A DNA stretch of 64,000 bases from Dicyema japonicum. Lineage: Eukaryota; Dicyemida; Rhombozoa; Dicyemidae. The stretch lies in the NCBI GenBank assembly GCA_011109175.1, contig RDEW01000012.1:14525-78524 (forward strand), read 5' to 3'. Within the stretch, counting starts at the first letter, position 1. Each line of letters begins with the position of its first letter. This document shows positions 10,001 to 20,441 of the stretch, one piece after another. The position numbers were made by a program, and so were the translations under genes. The notes under the pieces are model-generated. The model did no database searches, was not told the DNA's origin, and saw only the letters and a list, made by a program, of their open reading frames with translations.

Positions 10001-11817
10001 GAACTGAGTCAATGATGCCACATTTGTGGGCAAATACCGAATTATATGAATATAACTCGTCACTGCAGCTCTTTGAGGAAGTATTGCTTAAATAAAAGTA
10101 AATTAAACTTTGAAATTAACAACTTTTTGAGGTTCTGGAACAAAATTGATCTCAACTCGTCAGTTTCCTTTAGAAGGGGGAGACAACAACGAACAATTTT
10201 TCCAATCAACTGATGAGAGAGTAAGGTCAAATTCTCAAAGAAAGGAGCAATGACATGAGCCCGCTTAATAACAGCCTCCAGGTTGTACTTTTGCATATAA
10301 TTGAGAATATCTATTTACATCAACCAAGACCACCAATGTGGAGTCGACTGGCCTTGTTTTCGCAAGGAATAATATTCTGACAAACATTTTCGATAATAAA
10401 CGACCTGAGGTCTTCATTGTTAATCTAAATCAGTGAAACAGGCTAAACCGTAAACATCTTGAGCATAACAACCATACACGTCCGAATTATTACCTTCTGA
10501 ACTCCCTCTACTTCTCCGAAAGCAATGGTGCCCAATTCTGAACAATTTTCACGATCTCCTCAGAAATATTCGCATAAAAGTAGTCGCTTTAATATAAAGC
10601 AACATACCTTCGTTCAGCCAAATGTATCAGCAATTTTTCTATGCTAATCTGAGAAGGAAGTATTTTACTTAGCCAATAACAGCACGAGGCTCTGTGAGAA
10701 CTCCGGATAACTCCAACAATGGACTGAGCAATAACTGTGGTCAAACTCTCTTCTCTAAAGATCAGTCTCTTTGCTAGATATAGATAGAAAGCCAAGGAGA
10801 AGGAGCACAGCAGAGATTCATCGAATGTCGGTAGAGACTATAATCGGATATCATAAAACTTTGATATTCCTGAGAAAGGCTCGAATTACATCCTCCTTGA
10901 GTAGATTGAACCTTGTAACAAGAATTTCCATGCATTCATACATTCTGTCTTTAGTGGAATCGTCCTGAAATTTAGAGTTCAGTTGTTTGATCAGAGTTTT
11001 AAGCAGAAATATTAAGTTATTCTAAAATTAAGAGATAAGCACAGTACTGTGGTGGGGAGCTTCAGAACTAGCACGATGTATCTGCAGAGGTCAACTGAAT
11101 GAACATTTTCTGACAGATTGAGGGACTTTTCAATAATTTGGGGAAATGATCTCCGGAAATGTTTAATTTGTGAAAAATATTCAAAATCTGAAAAAGATTG
11201 TGGGAATCAAGTCTGAATTTCTCTATGAACATACTTTGTTATCAATTCTTCTACAAAAAATGAAGGACATTTAACGGTTGATTTGTTGGAGTTATCTTTG
11301 ATAATCTTCATCAGTAAAAAGTAGTAATCAGCAGGAAAGAACTCAAAACTAAATATGTATATAGATACAATTACTCGTTTTCCTGAGTTAATAATAAATC
11401 CCACAACAGGTCCTTGATTTCATGTTCAAAGTCTTCTGGTAGCAATTTAACCTATTTTAGGATCAAAAATGTACATTTCGTTCCAAAAATCCTACCAAAG
11501 TGGAAATTTGGTCAGAGAACTCTCCCACTTTAAGTAAGTTAATGCTGATCTTGTAAACTGTAAAAACGAATAGAACATCAATTTCGGAGATCACTGCTTT
11601 ATTATGTATATTTACTTGGCGTGAATTTGAGAATAAATTTGTTGAAGGTGCTTATTTTGAATTTTTTCATTAGATTTTCAATCTAAATTATTTTTGATTT
11701 TACTTCTTCTGGGTAAATATCTTCAATAGTCTGATCATATCCCTCTTCGTTGCAAAATTGGTTAATTTCACAGATCAATTCGAATTCTAATTCATCTTTA
11801 TCACAAGAAATCACCAT
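7093..11817 (-). CDS. FANCI: Fanconi anaemia group I protein homologue (FANCI), many mini-introns
   Basis: FANCI pairs with FANCD2 in the ID2 clamp that is monoubiquitinated during repair of DNA interstrand crosslinks. The identification rests on collinear matches to the animal family. The C terminus is the clearest: LMPKLVYSIENFERQLLSLS, a 22-bp GT-AG intron (7186-7207), then MKISKSRDFKI and a stop at 7093-7095, matching the FANCI end ([20 protein letters not shown] ... MKLSTSRDFKI). Farther upstream, pieces at 7.74-8.0 kb (FGIV ... LNSLL ... LDEIHWLYSVL), 9.8-9.95 kb (KQASLFYDAVYSEISSYLRT) and 10.06-10.3 kb (LIGKIVRCCLPLLKETDELR) follow the same order as in FANCI solenoid helices. The start Met at 11817 is inferred; introns of 21-26 bp (GTAAA...TAG) alternate with short exons. 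Full exon structure and the ubiquitinated lysine were not resolved. Strand minus; no operon partner. Confidence 0.82.
7186..7207 (-). other. 22-bp spliceosomal intron in FANCI
   Basis: On the minus strand it begins gttatgg and ends ctcgtag. Removing it joins K-S-K to I-D-L-L-K-G-M-K-I-S-K-S-R-D-F-K-I in frame, reproducing the conserved FANCI C terminus. It is representative of the intron size class in all host genes here. Confidence 0.85.
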
Positions 11818-12049
11818 AAATTGCCGCCAAAAATTAAATATTAAAATTATTATATATTTTTTTTAATAATATTAAAATATTTTTATATTAATAAGTTAAT
11901 ATCATGGTCATCTTTTCTAAATATTAATAATAAAATCAACATTATTATAATTTTTAACAATGCATATGTAGATCACCAATTTTGTAAGTATTAGTAAACT
12001 CCGGAGGGCACATAAAGTTATCCAAAAAGAGCTATTAAACATTTACTTC
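11818..12049. other. AT-rich intergenic spacer upstream of FANCI
   Basis: Very AT-rich (long runs of ttattatata-like sequence at 11846-11960). It would hold the FANCI promoter, but no distinct element is visible. Confidence 0.4.
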
Positions 12050-12500
12050 CGAGTATACTGTCTCCCAAGCTGCACGCAGCTACCTGGCGAAACTCAAAGC
12101 CCACCGCAAGAAATGGACCACGGTTCTACAACTAAACGTCAATGGAATAAGGGACAAATGTTAGAATTGTGCTCTTTCCTGGGCGAGCTGAATATCACGT
12201 GGTTTTGATTAAATAGACGGAATTTTTATTAAACAGTTCTATCCCGCTGTTTCCTGGATACAAGTCAATTCGGACTAACCGGAAGAAAAAGCGGGGTGGT
12301 GGCCAACTCATTTTATTCGAAAAGACCTTAAATATGTGGACATCACTTCAATGTTAAAGAATATCTTGTAGTACGACGATGTTACTAAAATCAACAGCTT
12401 GGCGGAAATATTGACTTGGTCCGTCAATTACAGCTTAAGAAGTGACCACAATTCACATGTCATTCTCTCTCATGTTGTAAATGTTATAACTAGGCCGATT
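12050..12500 (+). pseudogene. Jockey/CR1-like LINE endonuclease relic
   Basis: A decayed AP-endonuclease segment. TTVLQLNVNGIRDK is the typical N-terminal strand of APE-type LINE endonucleases, and SDHNSHVILS near 12450 is the SDHN catalytic motif near the domain end. The segment between is shortened compared with a complete domain, indicating an internal deletion, and stops are present. Same family as the copies at 38.1, 54.9 and 61.9 kb. Confidence 0.6.
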
Positions 12501-12613
12501 TTTGTCAATCAAATCAAAAATTCATGTTCTTTAAATTGTTTAAAACTTATAAAAATGTGATTTTTAATTCAAAATGTTATATAAATCAAAAGTTATAGTC
12601 AAAAAATCAAAAT

Positions 12614-13000
12614 TTTGTGGAATAATAATAATAACACCAGAGACCATGATTACAAAAATTAACTAATCACGTAATCCCAGCAAGCACAAGTAGGGACCTT
12701 ATTTTGTCCCGATGCTCCCTCGACTCCACACAAGCACGTATCGGTCGAGTGACTGGACCTTCGCAGTCATGACGGCGCGTTCCATGGTTCATTCGTATCT
12801 AGGCTTCAAGTAGGAACGGTGGCTAGAACTCTCCAGAAATCCAGCGTTCCGTGATTTTGGATGCTCTTTTCCGGCTAGCCTTGATTTTCAAAACATTCGT
12901 CCAAGAGATGAGTGGGCCCATATACGACATGGATAAGAGATAAATGGTTCAATAAATTGTTTATGTACAGTGCTCAGAACAGAATGCTTTTCGATCTTCC
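12614..13000 (-). pseudogene. Jockey/CR1-like LINE 3' end relic
   Basis: On the minus strand the sequence ends in a (TTA)n-type tail at about 12614-12626 preceded by ggtctctggtg, as does the related copy at 41796 (ggtctttgg plus tail). Upstream lies a decayed C-terminal RT segment that aligns in position with the WTN-x-R-K-I segment of the 41932-42204 copy. No intact frame. Confidence 0.55.
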
Positions 13001-13078
13001 ATAAGCCTGTGAGGCATTTCAGAACATTAGTTTTCGTTTCGCATTGTCAAAAAAGGTAAAAATTTAATTTTTAAGTCA

Positions 13079-13088
13079 ATAAAGTCAA
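13079..13088 (+). repeat. Target-site duplication (left) of RTE-like element
   Basis: ataaagtcaa here is repeated exactly at 16028-16037, directly flanking the element. Confidence 0.75.
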
Positions 13089-16027
13089 GTTTTTTTGGTG
13101 AGGTTGTGACGTGCTTCGTTTCTTGATTGGATCGCAATTGAGAAAAATGTCTAAAAGGCAAGGGATACAAAGGGATGCATCTCGTCTAAAGGTCCTTACG
13201 TTCAATGCTAGAGGCTTATATACGACCTGGTCGAGGAAGATTCTCAGTGACAACTTGGAGAGATACGACGTATCTATTGGGTGCCTACAAGAGACGAAAG
13301 TTACTTGTAGCCTTGATGAGAACTATGGCGAATATCGAATTATATGTCAGCCGAGCGACTCAAAATATTATGGATTGGATTTGCCATCCACTCAAAGTTG
13401 ACAAGTGCAGTCCACCGTATATGGAGTGTGAATGACAGGATCTGTGTTATACAAATCCGACTAAACGACTTACCTCCTTCGAAGAGCTTTCTGACAATTG
13501 CAAATGTTTATGCGCCACACTGCGGGAGAGTAGCGAAAGATCCGACAGAACTAGACGACTTCTATTCAACACTGTTACGGACGTACAACGAATATGAGTC
13601 GTCATCACTAATACTCATTGCTGGAATTTGAATGCAAAATCGGGATGAAGAATAACCCGGATGATGTTTTTTTGGGAGAACATGGGCGTGGAATAAGAAA
13701 CCTACCCGGGACAAATCTTGGTAACTTTTGTATGGCACAACCTTTTCCTATGCAATACTGCATTTACGCATCCTGCCACAAAACTACGTGGATGGGGAAG
13801 CGAAGGAACTCAGATGGAAAGCTGGTTCCAATATACAACCAAATAGATTATGTCATATGCCGGGCTAAAGACAAACACCTTCTAGTAAACGCACGTTCGA
13901 ATGAAGGCTCGACGACTGTCAGCGACCAAAATGGTTATTGCGACCTTCATCCTGAAAAAACATGCCATCAAATACAAGAATGCCAAAAATCACGAATTTG
14001 AGAAAATCAGAGGCGACTACGCGACTGAAAGGCTGATTTCCCAACCGGAGACTACTGAGAGATATCAACAATACCGTCGAACTCATATGCAGGACGTATT
14101 GGTGGATACCCGTAGAATACACCTGGAAACGCACAAAGGACACCATCAACGAAGCTGCTGAAGCATGTCCTTGCAAATGGGAGAATATTAAATTGCACCT
14201 GAAGGCTATTCACCCAAATGTTCCTGAGCTTGCAAAAAGTTTAAAAGAAATAAACATGAGAAAATCAAATGCTATTGAAGCTAATACGAGAAAATCCCTT
14301 CAGGGCGAAAGGCAACGTGTCAGAAGAAAAATAAAAAGTATGAACAAAAGCTTTTCGTTGAAGAAATAGCTTTTTGTATAGAAGAGGTAAACAAAGTGAA
14401 AGACAACGCACAGGTGTACGTCGCTGCTCGTTTGCTGCAGCGAACAAACCGAAGTCGACTGACCATCATAGACGAAAACGGTAAGCTGATACTGAACACC
14501 GAAGAATAAACTGAAGCCATCGCGGCTCACTTTGAGAAGCTTTTCAACATCTAAACCATAGAAATCCACCATCTTATAAAAGGCCAAGACCCCTTAAAAT
14601 ACCAATCACGCCCGAAGAAATCAAAACGGCCTGCCGAAAACTCAAGAATAACAGAAATCCTGGACCAGATGCGATAAACCCAGAATTACTGAAATACGGC
14701 CCTGACCCCCTTTTTGAAAAAATCGCTACACTACTAAATGAAATATTTTCAACTAACTCAACTCTACCTCTGGTACGGGACTACTAATCCCCATACAAAA
14801 AATCAACAAAACCAGAGGACCGCTCGAAAATTTGCGACCCATCATATTACTAAATTCATTACGCAAAGTCTTGGCAAACATTGTGCTTGAACGAATAAAA
14901 GGATCTGCTTACAAATACCTACCAGATAGTCAAAGTGGTTTTCGAGAAGGGAGATCCACAGCTGATGCGGTCTGGAGTCACAGATGGAGGTGTGCAACAT
15001 ATCAAAGATACCGTAACGCCACCAATATTCTGGGAATTGACCTATCAAGAGCTTTTGATACGGTTAACAGGAACAAGTTAATGGGGTACTGAGCGGATTT
15101 CTTGATGATCGAGTCTAAGGATGACCGGAATTTTACTTTCCAACACTGAGCTCCTTGTGAGAGTCGGAAAGACCTATTCAAGAAAATTTGAAACAAACAC
15201 GGGCACTCCACAAGGAGACTCCTTTTCTCCTCTACTATTCACAATTTATTTGGAAGCCGCTATGAGGGAACTTAGACCGTTATACCAAGGAAAGACGGAA
15301 GAAGTGATCTACGCGGACGATGTAGACCTAATTTCTGAAGACAAAGAGGTCCTGGAAAACCTATTAGAAAAAGCACCAGATGTACTAGGGAAATGGTTTC
15401 TTACTGTGAACAGAGAGAAAACAGAACTCACAGAGATAAGAAGGATGAGCAACGTCCTAGAAGAGAAATGGCGACAAGTAAAGAAACTCGGTTCACTTAT
15501 GGGAGATAGCGAAGATATTTTACGTAGGAAAACTCTAGCCAATGCTGCGTTATATAAACTGAAGAATCTATGGCTCAATCAAAAAAGCATCGACACGAAA
15601 ATAGAATCCTATTATACGACTCATTCATAAAACCGGTACTTTTATATAACGCTGGAAATTGGGCGACCTCATCAGCAGAAATGGAAAAACTAGACTCGTT
15701 CAACAGAACTCAGCTGGAAAAATAACAAACTACTTGGCCTACGAGAATATCGAGGAATGCTTTATATAAGAGATGCAGCACTAGACTATCAGTTTAGAAG
15801 TACTGGAATCCCGCTATCGTGGAAGACCAAGAACAACACTGCCAATAGTCCTACAAAAAGACCTGGTAATATCAAAAAAATCTAATAAATGCCGACGACC
15901 TGGACAACATGAGAGCCTTGGCTAGGAACAGGGGAGCATGGAAAAGGATGACATCTAACCTTGTTTCTTTTGCTGCACATGCGGGGCTATAATTAGTATG
16001 GCTCTCGTGAAGTGCTTAAATAAAAAT
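13089..16027 (+). mobile_element. RTE-like APE LINE, full-length but decayed copy
   Basis: About 2.94 kb, bounded by a perfect 10-bp duplication. Begins with a T-run and ggtgagg, like the 5' end of the inverted copy at 20187, and ends with the shared 3' UTR (cacatgcggggctataat ... gaagtgcttaaataaa). Coding pieces in order: AP endonuclease (13147-13980: LTFNARG, GCLQETK, NVYAPHCGR, QIDYVICR), linker, reverse transcriptase (14830-15100 LRPIILLNSLRKVL, GFREGRSTADAVW, GIDLSRAFD; 15121-15630 GTPQGDSFSPLLF and IYADDVDLIS), and a C-terminal connection domain to 15990. Several frameshifts and stops separate these. The roughly 3 kb length, APE-RT order and short-repeat tail fit the RTE clade or a relative such as Proto2/RTEX. 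Confidence 0.82.
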
Positions 16028-16037
16028 ATAAAGTCAA
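16028..16037 (+). repeat. Target-site duplication (right) of RTE-like element
   Basis: Exact repeat of 13079-13088. Confidence 0.75.
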
Positions 16038-16126
16038 CATTTTTATTGATTAATTTTTAGAGTTTTTGAAATAAAATACTAAAGTGTCATCTGTTATGCC
16101 ACATTCGTATCAGGAAGGTCAATAAA

Positions 16127-16465
16127 ATGGTTAAGACTGTTATTAGAAAACATCCTGGTGAATTTTCAACTCACGAATTTTCTGACAACAGCTATTTATT
16201 TGATCTTTTGTCTAATAAACATTTCAAACTAACTGCTAATCATTTTAGTAGTATTTCACAGGTGATACTGCAAAAATATCTGATTTTCTTATTCCATTCA
16301 CACAATTTTGAATTTTTATGTCAAAAAATCGCCCTAGTTATAACAAAATATAGAAAGAAGACTAATGTATACAACTGTCTATCTGGAATATGGAAGATCG
16401 GAAATAATCCTATTTTGAATTCTATTACAGCCAATTTATTGAACCGTGATTTCTTAAGCATGTGA
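16127..16465 (+). pseudogene. Jockey-like RT C-terminal fragment in an AT-rich ORF
   Basis: The second half of this 112-residue open frame (KYRKKTNVYNCLSGIWKIG at about 16345-16400) matches the KCEKKLNLSKSLSGIWKSG segment of the Jockey-like RT at 41932-42204. The first half is not recognisable. It is a fragment of a LINE, not a host gene. Confidence 0.55.
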
Positions 16466-17105
16466 CATCTGAGGTCCATTCATTTCTCGTATAAATATTT
16501 TGAAGATCGAGACTAGTCGGGAAGTGCTTCAAGTGAATTTATTTTCCGGGATAGTGAGTCAAAAGCCTTCTATACACCACGGTTCTTTGTGTGGATTTGA
16601 GGTTTTCAAGGCCGTCAGAGATGAATTGGACTAGTTTTGTCAAATTAGTTGTTGTTGAACGTCCTAGTAATTTACACATGTTTTATATTTTAGTTATATT
16701 AAAATAATTAATTTAATTTAAAAATGGCATTTATTGAAACTAAATAGAATTATTGCTAAAATTGGCAAAAATTGCATCTTTAATTAGTTAAAAGTTAAAC
16801 GTTTTCAAAAATCATATAATTTAACTCGTTAATAAAAAATGACAATTCCGTGAAAAATGATATTTTATGGAAACAAATTGCCCTACTCATCACGATCCAC
16901 TGACGGTTTATCCGACAAACTTTCCACAATCTACAGAGAGGATATTCGTTAATATTATAGTAAAGAGAACAATATAAATTAGTATTAATGATTGAATGAG
17001 TTATGACATTAATGAATAATCACGTAGACGTTTTAATACCAAAACTATAGCAATAATCATAATAATTCCAACAATAACTGTAATTCCCCCAATTACACAA
17101 ACTGC
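16466..17105. other. Unassigned intergenic sequence
   Basis: Decayed and AT-rich from 16680 on; nothing recognisable. A GC-richer part at 16480-16640 may be more LINE-derived DNA. Confidence 0.35.
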
Positions 17106-17117
17106 CATTATATATTT
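17106..17117 (-). repeat. Target-site duplication (3' side) of inverted RTE-like element
   Basis: cattatatattt, repeated exactly at 20188-20199. Confidence 0.75.
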
Positions 17118-17156
17118 ATTATTATTATTAAAGCACTTTCACGAAAGCCATAATGA

Positions 17157-18256
17157 TTATAGCCCCGCATGTGCAACACTCAAAGAAACAATATTTATAG
17201 TTAGTCTTTTCCATCTTCCTCTGTCGAATGCGAGTGATCTCAATTCGTCCAGGTCGTCTCCCGTCTTTAGATTTTTTCTCACACGATTTAAGTCTTTGTT
17301 TAAGGCAGTCGGAAGTGTCGATCTGGGTCGTCCGCGGAAGGGTTTGTCGCAACTGACAAAGTAATCTTCCATCGCTTTGTTAGCGGGTGCGTCCGGGTTC
17401 ATTCTTAGTACATGTCCGAATAGTCTCCACCGGGCATCTACCACATCCCCGCTGATGTAGGAGCACATACACTTGTTGTAGATACCAGTGGTTGATATTC
17501 TTCGTGGCCACTCCATTCCGAGTAAGCTTCTTAGTTGCCTTCGATGGAACGAATCCAGTTTCAATAGTTCGTTGGAGGAGCTTCCCCATGTCCCAGCGTT
17601 GTACAGTAGTATCGGTTTCACAAACGCGTTGTAAAGCCTGCATCTGAAGTCAATTCCGAGTCCTTTGGCTCTTAGCCATCCTTTCTTCAGTGTGGCCATT
17701 GCCACGGTTGCCAATGTTTTCCTCTTTAGTACATCTTCAGTGTCTCCTAGTAGAGAGCCGAGCTTATTGGTGCGTCTCCATCCTTCTTGAGTGATATCGT
17801 CTTCTCTTTTAATTTCCGTGATCTCAGTTTTGTCTACATTTACGCTGAGAAACCATTTCCCAAGCTCCACAGGTGCATTTTCTAGTAGGTGTTGGAGTGC
17901 GGTCACATCCCGTGATACAAAATCCACATCATCCGCATAGATGATGTCTCTTCTATGTCTCCTATATAGCATTTTCGGAGGTCGCGGAGTGCAGATTCAA
18001 GGTATATAGTGAATAGTAAAGGGAAGAGGGAATCACCCTGCGGTGTCCCAATCGTTGTTTTGAAACTGCGGGAAGTTGCTCCTTCTATCTTGACAGATAA
18101 TCTTGTGTTCGCCAATAGTAGTCTGATTATTCTAACCGACGATTCATCCAGTATTTGCTCAAGCACATTCATCAGTTTCTGTCTGCTTATTGAGTTGAAA
18201 GCTCTGGAGAGATCTATTCCCAACACGGTCGTTGCGCTCTTGAATTTTTGGTGCAT
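17157..18256 (-). CDS. RTE-like LINE reverse transcriptase catalytic core and C terminus (two frames)
   Basis: Two overlapping frames (17903-18256 and 17157-17972) join near 17945 at a short frameshift just before IIYADDVDFVSRD (motif C, catalytic DD). Downstream: KWFLSVNVDKTEITEI (motif D region), KLGSLLGDTEDVLKRK, a connection domain with PILLYNAGTW and HRRQLRSLLGMEWPRRIS, and a C terminus with FGHVLRMNPDAPANKAMEDY. The stop is at about 17157. This C terminus is conserved in the fragment at 51820-52110, which belongs to a related family. Confidence 0.82.
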
Positions 18257-18918
18257 TGCGCAGCGCCATCTGTGGCTCCATACAATGTCCGCAGTAGACC
18301 TCCCTCTCGGAACCCACTTTGACTTGCTGGTAGGTATAGATTCGCCATACCCTTTATCCGGCTTAGTGCAATGTTTGCCAGCACCTTGCGTATCGAATTC
18401 AGAAGTATTATCGGGCGGAGATTTTCTACTGGTCCTTTTGATTTGTTCGGTTTTTGTATGGGTATTAATAATCCATTTCCAAGTCCTAGATCGGTATTAG
18501 TTTCAAAGACGGCATTTAGGGTTTTTGCAATTGTGTCGCTAAGTTTTTTTGGCCCATATTTTAGGAGCTCAGGGCTTATGTTGTCCGGCCCAGCACTCTT
18601 GTTGTTCTTCAGTTTATTTATCGCTAATTCCACCTCTTCCACTGTGATTGGGATTTTTAGCGCCTTTGCTTTTCCTTGGAAAGGGGGAAAGTCATTATTT
18701 TCTTTATTCAACAGTGTTTCGAAGTGTCGTGCAATCAATTCTGCTTTTTCTTTCGGGTTACCCACGAATTTTCCATCTTTGTCTTTGATGTGGAGGATGT
18801 TTTGTCCTTTCTTTGTCCGCAGCAGCCGCAAAGCCGCATACATCCTTGAATTGTCTTTTAGACATTCCACATCTTTTAATAGGGATGTAATAATTTCCCG
18901 TGAATGTTTTCTGTTCAT
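18214..18918 (-). CDS. RTE-like LINE linker and reverse transcriptase N-terminal part
   Basis: 234 residues. A basic linker leads to the RT entry: VEEVELAINKLKNNKSAGPD (about residue 75-95), GLLIPIQKPNKSKGPVENLR, PIILLNSIRKVLANIALSRI, and SQSGFREG, after which a one-base loss shifts the frame into the ORF at 17903-18256 (IDLSRAFNSISRQKLM, motif A with catalytic Asp; GTPQGDSLFPLLFTIYLES, motif B). The reading order matches the copy at 14.6-15.1 kb. Confidence 0.8.
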   Translation of the reverse strand: MNRKHSREIITSLLKDVECLKDNSRMYAALRLLRTKKGQNILHIKDKDGKFVGNPKEKAELIARHFETLLNKENNDFPPFQGKAKALKIPITVEEVELAINKLKNNKSAGPDNISPELLKYGPKKLSDTIAKTLNAVFETNTDLGLGNGLLIPIQKPNKSKGPVENLRPIILLNSIRKVLANIALSRIKGMANLYLPASQSGFREGGLLRTLYGATDGAAQCTKNSRAQRPCWE

Positions 18919-18935
18919 CTTTTTGATTTTCCACT

Positions 18936-20156
18936 TTAGTTCCCTTTGTTGGATATTAAGCTCTTTTTTTTACTCTCGTCTGACGTGTTTGCCGCTTTTA
19001 GTCGTAGCTCTCTGCAATGCTGTGCCATATTTGGCACGTTCGGGTGGTGATCCAATTTTAGGGCGTGATGATTTCGGACTCCAAGGCATATTTTGGCCGA
19101 CTTGGAGATTGCCTGTTTTGTTTGATCCCACAGAGTTCGTACTGATGATTCCGGTGCGGTTTTCACCATAAGAGTCTCGATTTGTTCGTGATATTTAGCT
19201 CTACAAGTTGGGTCTAACCACAATTTTTCTGTCTGAAAGTATATATTGGGTCTTTGTCTCGCCTTCTTCGCGTTTTCAATGTATTTTTTCCCAGTCAGGT
19301 GCTTTTTTACACAAAGTTTTGCAATGACGATCCTGTGGTCGCTGTCGGTTGTTGTTCCCTGGTAGGAACGTGCATCATTTATCAGGTGTTTATCAGACTT
19401 TCGGCAGATAATGTAATCGATTTGATTATATATATTCACGGTCTCTCCGACAGAGTTTTTTCTTTGTCCGTGCCACGTCGTCTTGTGGCAAGCTGAGTGC
19501 GTAAAGGCCGTGTTGCACAGGAAAAGGCTATTTGCCTCGCAGAAGTTTACCAGAGAGGCTCCAGATGCATTTCTCCTTCCGCGCCCGTGTCTTCCAATAG
19601 AGGATTCTTCGGGCCCCATTCGCATTCCGGCCTTTGCATTCATATCTCCCGCAACAAAGACAAGAGACGAGGAAGCATTGTTAGAGTATGTGCTTGATAG
19701 TTCTGAGTAGAATTCCTCGAGTTCACTGGGGTTCTTGATTACTCGTCCACAGTGTGGTGCATAGACATTTATGACGGTAAGTAGACTCTTGGACGGGCAT
19801 AGTTCATTTAGTTTGACTTGTAAGACACATATTCGGTCGTTGACTCTCCAAAAGCGATGTAATTTTTTGAGGTAATCCACGTGTAGGGCAAATCCCATGC
19901 CGTAGTGCTTGCATTCAGTTGGGAAGAGAATCAGTCGGTAGTTGTTCCATGTCTCATCGCGTCCATTTTCGATTTTCGTCTCTTGTAGGCAGCCAATAGA
20001 TATTTTGTATTTCTCGAGATCGTCACAAAGTACTTTCCTTGTCCAATCTTTCGATATTCCACGTACGTTGAACGTCATTAGCCTGAGTTCTCGATTGTAT
20101 GATGAGTGTTTTTCAGACATTTTTCTTAACCGTTGCACAGAGAAGAAACGAGGCAC
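18936..20156 (-). CDS. RTE-like LINE AP endonuclease region
   Basis: 406 residues. Exonuclease-endonuclease-phosphatase fold landmarks in order: LMTFNVRGISKDW (about residue 27), IGCLQETKI (catalytic Glu, about 57), NVYAPHCGR (about 130), VAGDMNAKAG (catalytic Asp/Asn, about 170), QIDYIICRK (about 245), TTDSDHRIVIAK (catalytic DH, about 267). It nicks the target DNA. The frame ends because of an A-run frameshift, after which the ORF at 18214-18918 continues directly, so the natural product is one polyprotein. The first Met may be 20156 or the one at about 20120 (RKMSEKHSS). Confidence 0.85.
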   Translation of the reverse strand: MPRFFSVQRLRKMSEKHSSYNRELRLMTFNVRGISKDWTRKVLCDDLEKYKISIGCLQETKIENGRDETWNNYRLILFPTECKHYGMGFALHVDYLKKLHRFWRVNDRICVLQVKLNELCPSKSLLTVINVYAPHCGRVIKNPSELEEFYSELSSTYSNNASSSLVFVAGDMNAKAGMRMGPEESSIGRHGRGRRNASGASLVNFCEANSLFLCNTAFTHSACHKTTWHGQRKNSVGETVNIYNQIDYIICRKSDKHLINDARSYQGTTTDSDHRIVIAKLCVKKHLTGKKYIENAKKARQRPNIYFQTEKLWLDPTCRAKYHEQIETLMVKTAPESSVRTLWDQTKQAISKSAKICLGVRNHHALKLDHHPNVPNMAQHCRELRLKAANTSDESKKKSLISNKGN

Positions 20157-20187
20157 GTCACCACCTCACCAAAAAACCCTTGGTCGT

Positions 20188-20199
20188 CATTATATATTT
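20188..20199 (-). repeat. Target-site duplication (5' side) of inverted RTE-like element
   Basis: Exact repeat of 17106-17117. Confidence 0.75.
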
Positions 20200-20441
20200 G
20201 TCATCTAAATTTATATTTTATGTACTTTTTGGACTAATAATAGTTGAAGCATATATTTTGCTTTTTGTAGTGAATAAAGCTGTTGACTATAATTTGAGAT
20301 TTTTTCGTATATCAAATTTACAGTCGAATTCTAAATAATGATCAAATTAAAATAACCATTTCCTGTAAAACTTGTACTATTATCTGTTTTCAATAATCTT
20401 TTAGAAAAATAATCAGTTAATTTATCCCCAGTAAAGCATAT

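Larger units (their letters stand above)
17118..20187 (-). mobile_element. RTE-like APE LINE, nearly intact full-length copy
   Basis: About 3.07 kb bounded by a 12-bp duplication. The 3' end (low coordinate) is a (TAA)n tail after gaaagtgcttt; the 5' end reads ttttttggtgaggtggtgacg. The polyprotein (AP endonuclease then reverse transcriptase, about 1000 residues) is interrupted by only a few frameshifts: an A-run near 18962-18969, a missing base near 18302 within the FREG-R-STAD motif, and one near 17945 just before the IIYADDVDF box. This makes it the youngest-looking copy of the family in the window and the best source for a consensus. Likely mechanism: target-primed reverse transcription after nicking by the APE domain. 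Confidence 0.87.

Noticed and set aside
18371-19171. 266-residue plus-strand open frame
   Set aside because: Antisense of the RTE-like LINE; length results from the GC-richer coding strand rather than a gene.
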